Shown: positions 6,369-6,717 of the stretch, in pieces | Layout of the letters: every line of letters begins with the position of its first letter | How positions within the stretch are numbered: position 1 is the first letter of the stretch | DNA from: an uncultured Sphingobacteriales bacterium | Lineage (GTDB): Bacteria > Bacteroidota > Bacteroidia > Chitinophagales > Chitinophagaceae | Direction of reading: 5' to 3' | Assembly (NCBI GenBank): GCA_946479435.1 | Contig: CAMLFX010000127.1 | Location: 1-6,717, forward strand | DNA: 6,717 nucleotides | Notes under the pieces: generated by a model | The model's database searches: none | The model's input: the letters and a program-made list of their open reading frames with translations, nothing else | What the model was told of the DNA's origin: nothing | Made by a program: the position numbers and the translations under genes

Positions 6369-6398
6369 TTGGCTTGCCATATATGTACGTTATATTTG
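6369..6398 (+). promoter_or_regulatory. Canonical Bacteroidota promoter for the 93-aa gene
   Basis: TTG (6369-6371), a 19-base spacer and TATATTTG (6391-6398) match the TTG / TAnnTTTG consensus at the expected spacing. Transcription would start near 6405, leaving a leader of about 29 nt with an A-rich stretch (CAATAAAA) before the ATG at 6434. The TTG at 6374 and ATG at 6383 lie inside the promoter and would not be transcribed from it, so this site decides the start of the next gene. Confidence 0.72.
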
Positions 6399-6433
6399 TG
6401 TCAGATTCATCCACTATCTCAATAAAAGCGGCC

Positions 6434-6715
6434 ATGCTTCAATTTGCAGTCGCCATTGTGTTTCCAGAAGCCGGAGTAAAAGACATTGTGTCGTCGGCAA
6501 TGAAAAGCAATGTGCACATCATCGATAAAGAAAATTACGATCCTGACAAGGATTATATTGCTTACAGCGCCAGCTACGAGCCGTATGTAAATGGTAGCAA
6601 GATATTGCTGCTATTCATTTTTCCGCAGGAGGAATATATACTGGCCGATACGGAGGACCATCTTATGGAGGCCGCAACCAAGATCAGCCAGCTAAGGCAA
6701 TCGGCGTTGAATTAG
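6434..6715 (+). CDS. Small unrecognised protein, 93 aa, own promoter
   Basis: Start ATG at 6434 is chosen over the in-frame TTG at 6374 and ATG at 6383, because those sit inside the promoter at 6369-6398. The protein begins MLQFAVAIVFPEAG, has a central charged stretch (IIDKENYDPDKDYIAYSA), a hydrophobic strand KILLLFIFPQEEYIL and a C-terminal amphipathic helix (DHLMEAATKISQLRQSALN). This alternation suggests a small cytoplasmic alpha/beta fold rather than a membrane protein, since neither hydrophobic run is long enough for a confident helix through the membrane. It lies 114 bases after the portal-like gene with separate control, as seen for accessory (moron-type) phage genes. It could equally be a host gene beside the phage block or a regulatory protein. 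I do not recognise a family. Confidence 0.68.
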   Translation: MLQFAVAIVFPEAGVKDIVSSAMKSNVHIIDKENYDPDKDYIAYSASYEPYVNGSKILLLFIFPQEEYILADTEDHLMEAATKISQLRQSALN

Positions 6716-6717
6716 GG

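Overview
The window reads as part of a tailed-phage (prophage or phage-derived) structural gene cluster from a member of the Bacteroidota, plausibly Chitinophagaceae-like. Grounds for the host: frequent ATA isoleucine codons with mid-range GC, mostly no Shine-Dalgarno-type leaders, and two promoters of the Bacteroidota form (-7 box TAnnTTTG), one with a TTG -33 box at the canonical 19-nt spacing. Grounds for phage: a portal-like protein, Fn3-type modules in compact structural genes, and tight single-strand packing. All supported genes are on the + strand. No tRNA, rRNA, CRISPR array, transposase or integrase was seen.

Layout. (1) 1-3683: a tight co-oriented run of four genes, with junctions of 1-base overlap, 2-base gap and 7-base gap. 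It holds the 3' end of an aromatic-rich putative tail or baseplate-region protein (open at the left edge), a 588-residue two-part cysteine-rich structural protein with a Thr/Pro hinge, and two proteins built from Fn3-like beta-sandwich modules (175 and 287 residues). (2) 3684-3836: a regulatory gap with an AT palindrome, a Bacteroidota promoter and a leader that can form alternative hairpins. (3) 3837-4469: a 210-residue cysteine-rich protein, possibly a tail-tube-like major structural protein. (4) 4470-4657: a non-coding gap filled by a large imperfect palindrome (REPIN- or MITE-like, possibly also a terminator). (5) 4658-6319: a 553-residue portal-like protein with an unusual six-cysteine, DnaJ-like zinc-finger insert. 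(6) 6320-6717: a clear independent promoter and a small unrecognised protein of 93 residues that finishes two bases before the window ends.

How the parts may fit: the first four genes probably form the end of a virion (tail or adhesin) operon. The 210-residue protein has its own promoter, as expected for a product needed in many copies. The portal-like protein would act in DNA packaging and as the head-tail connector. The last small gene looks like a separately expressed unit. Terminase and major capsid genes are not in the window. Function calls rest on reading the translations, not on database searches. The portal and the second Fn3 module of the 175-residue protein are the firmest; the other structural roles are inferred from context.
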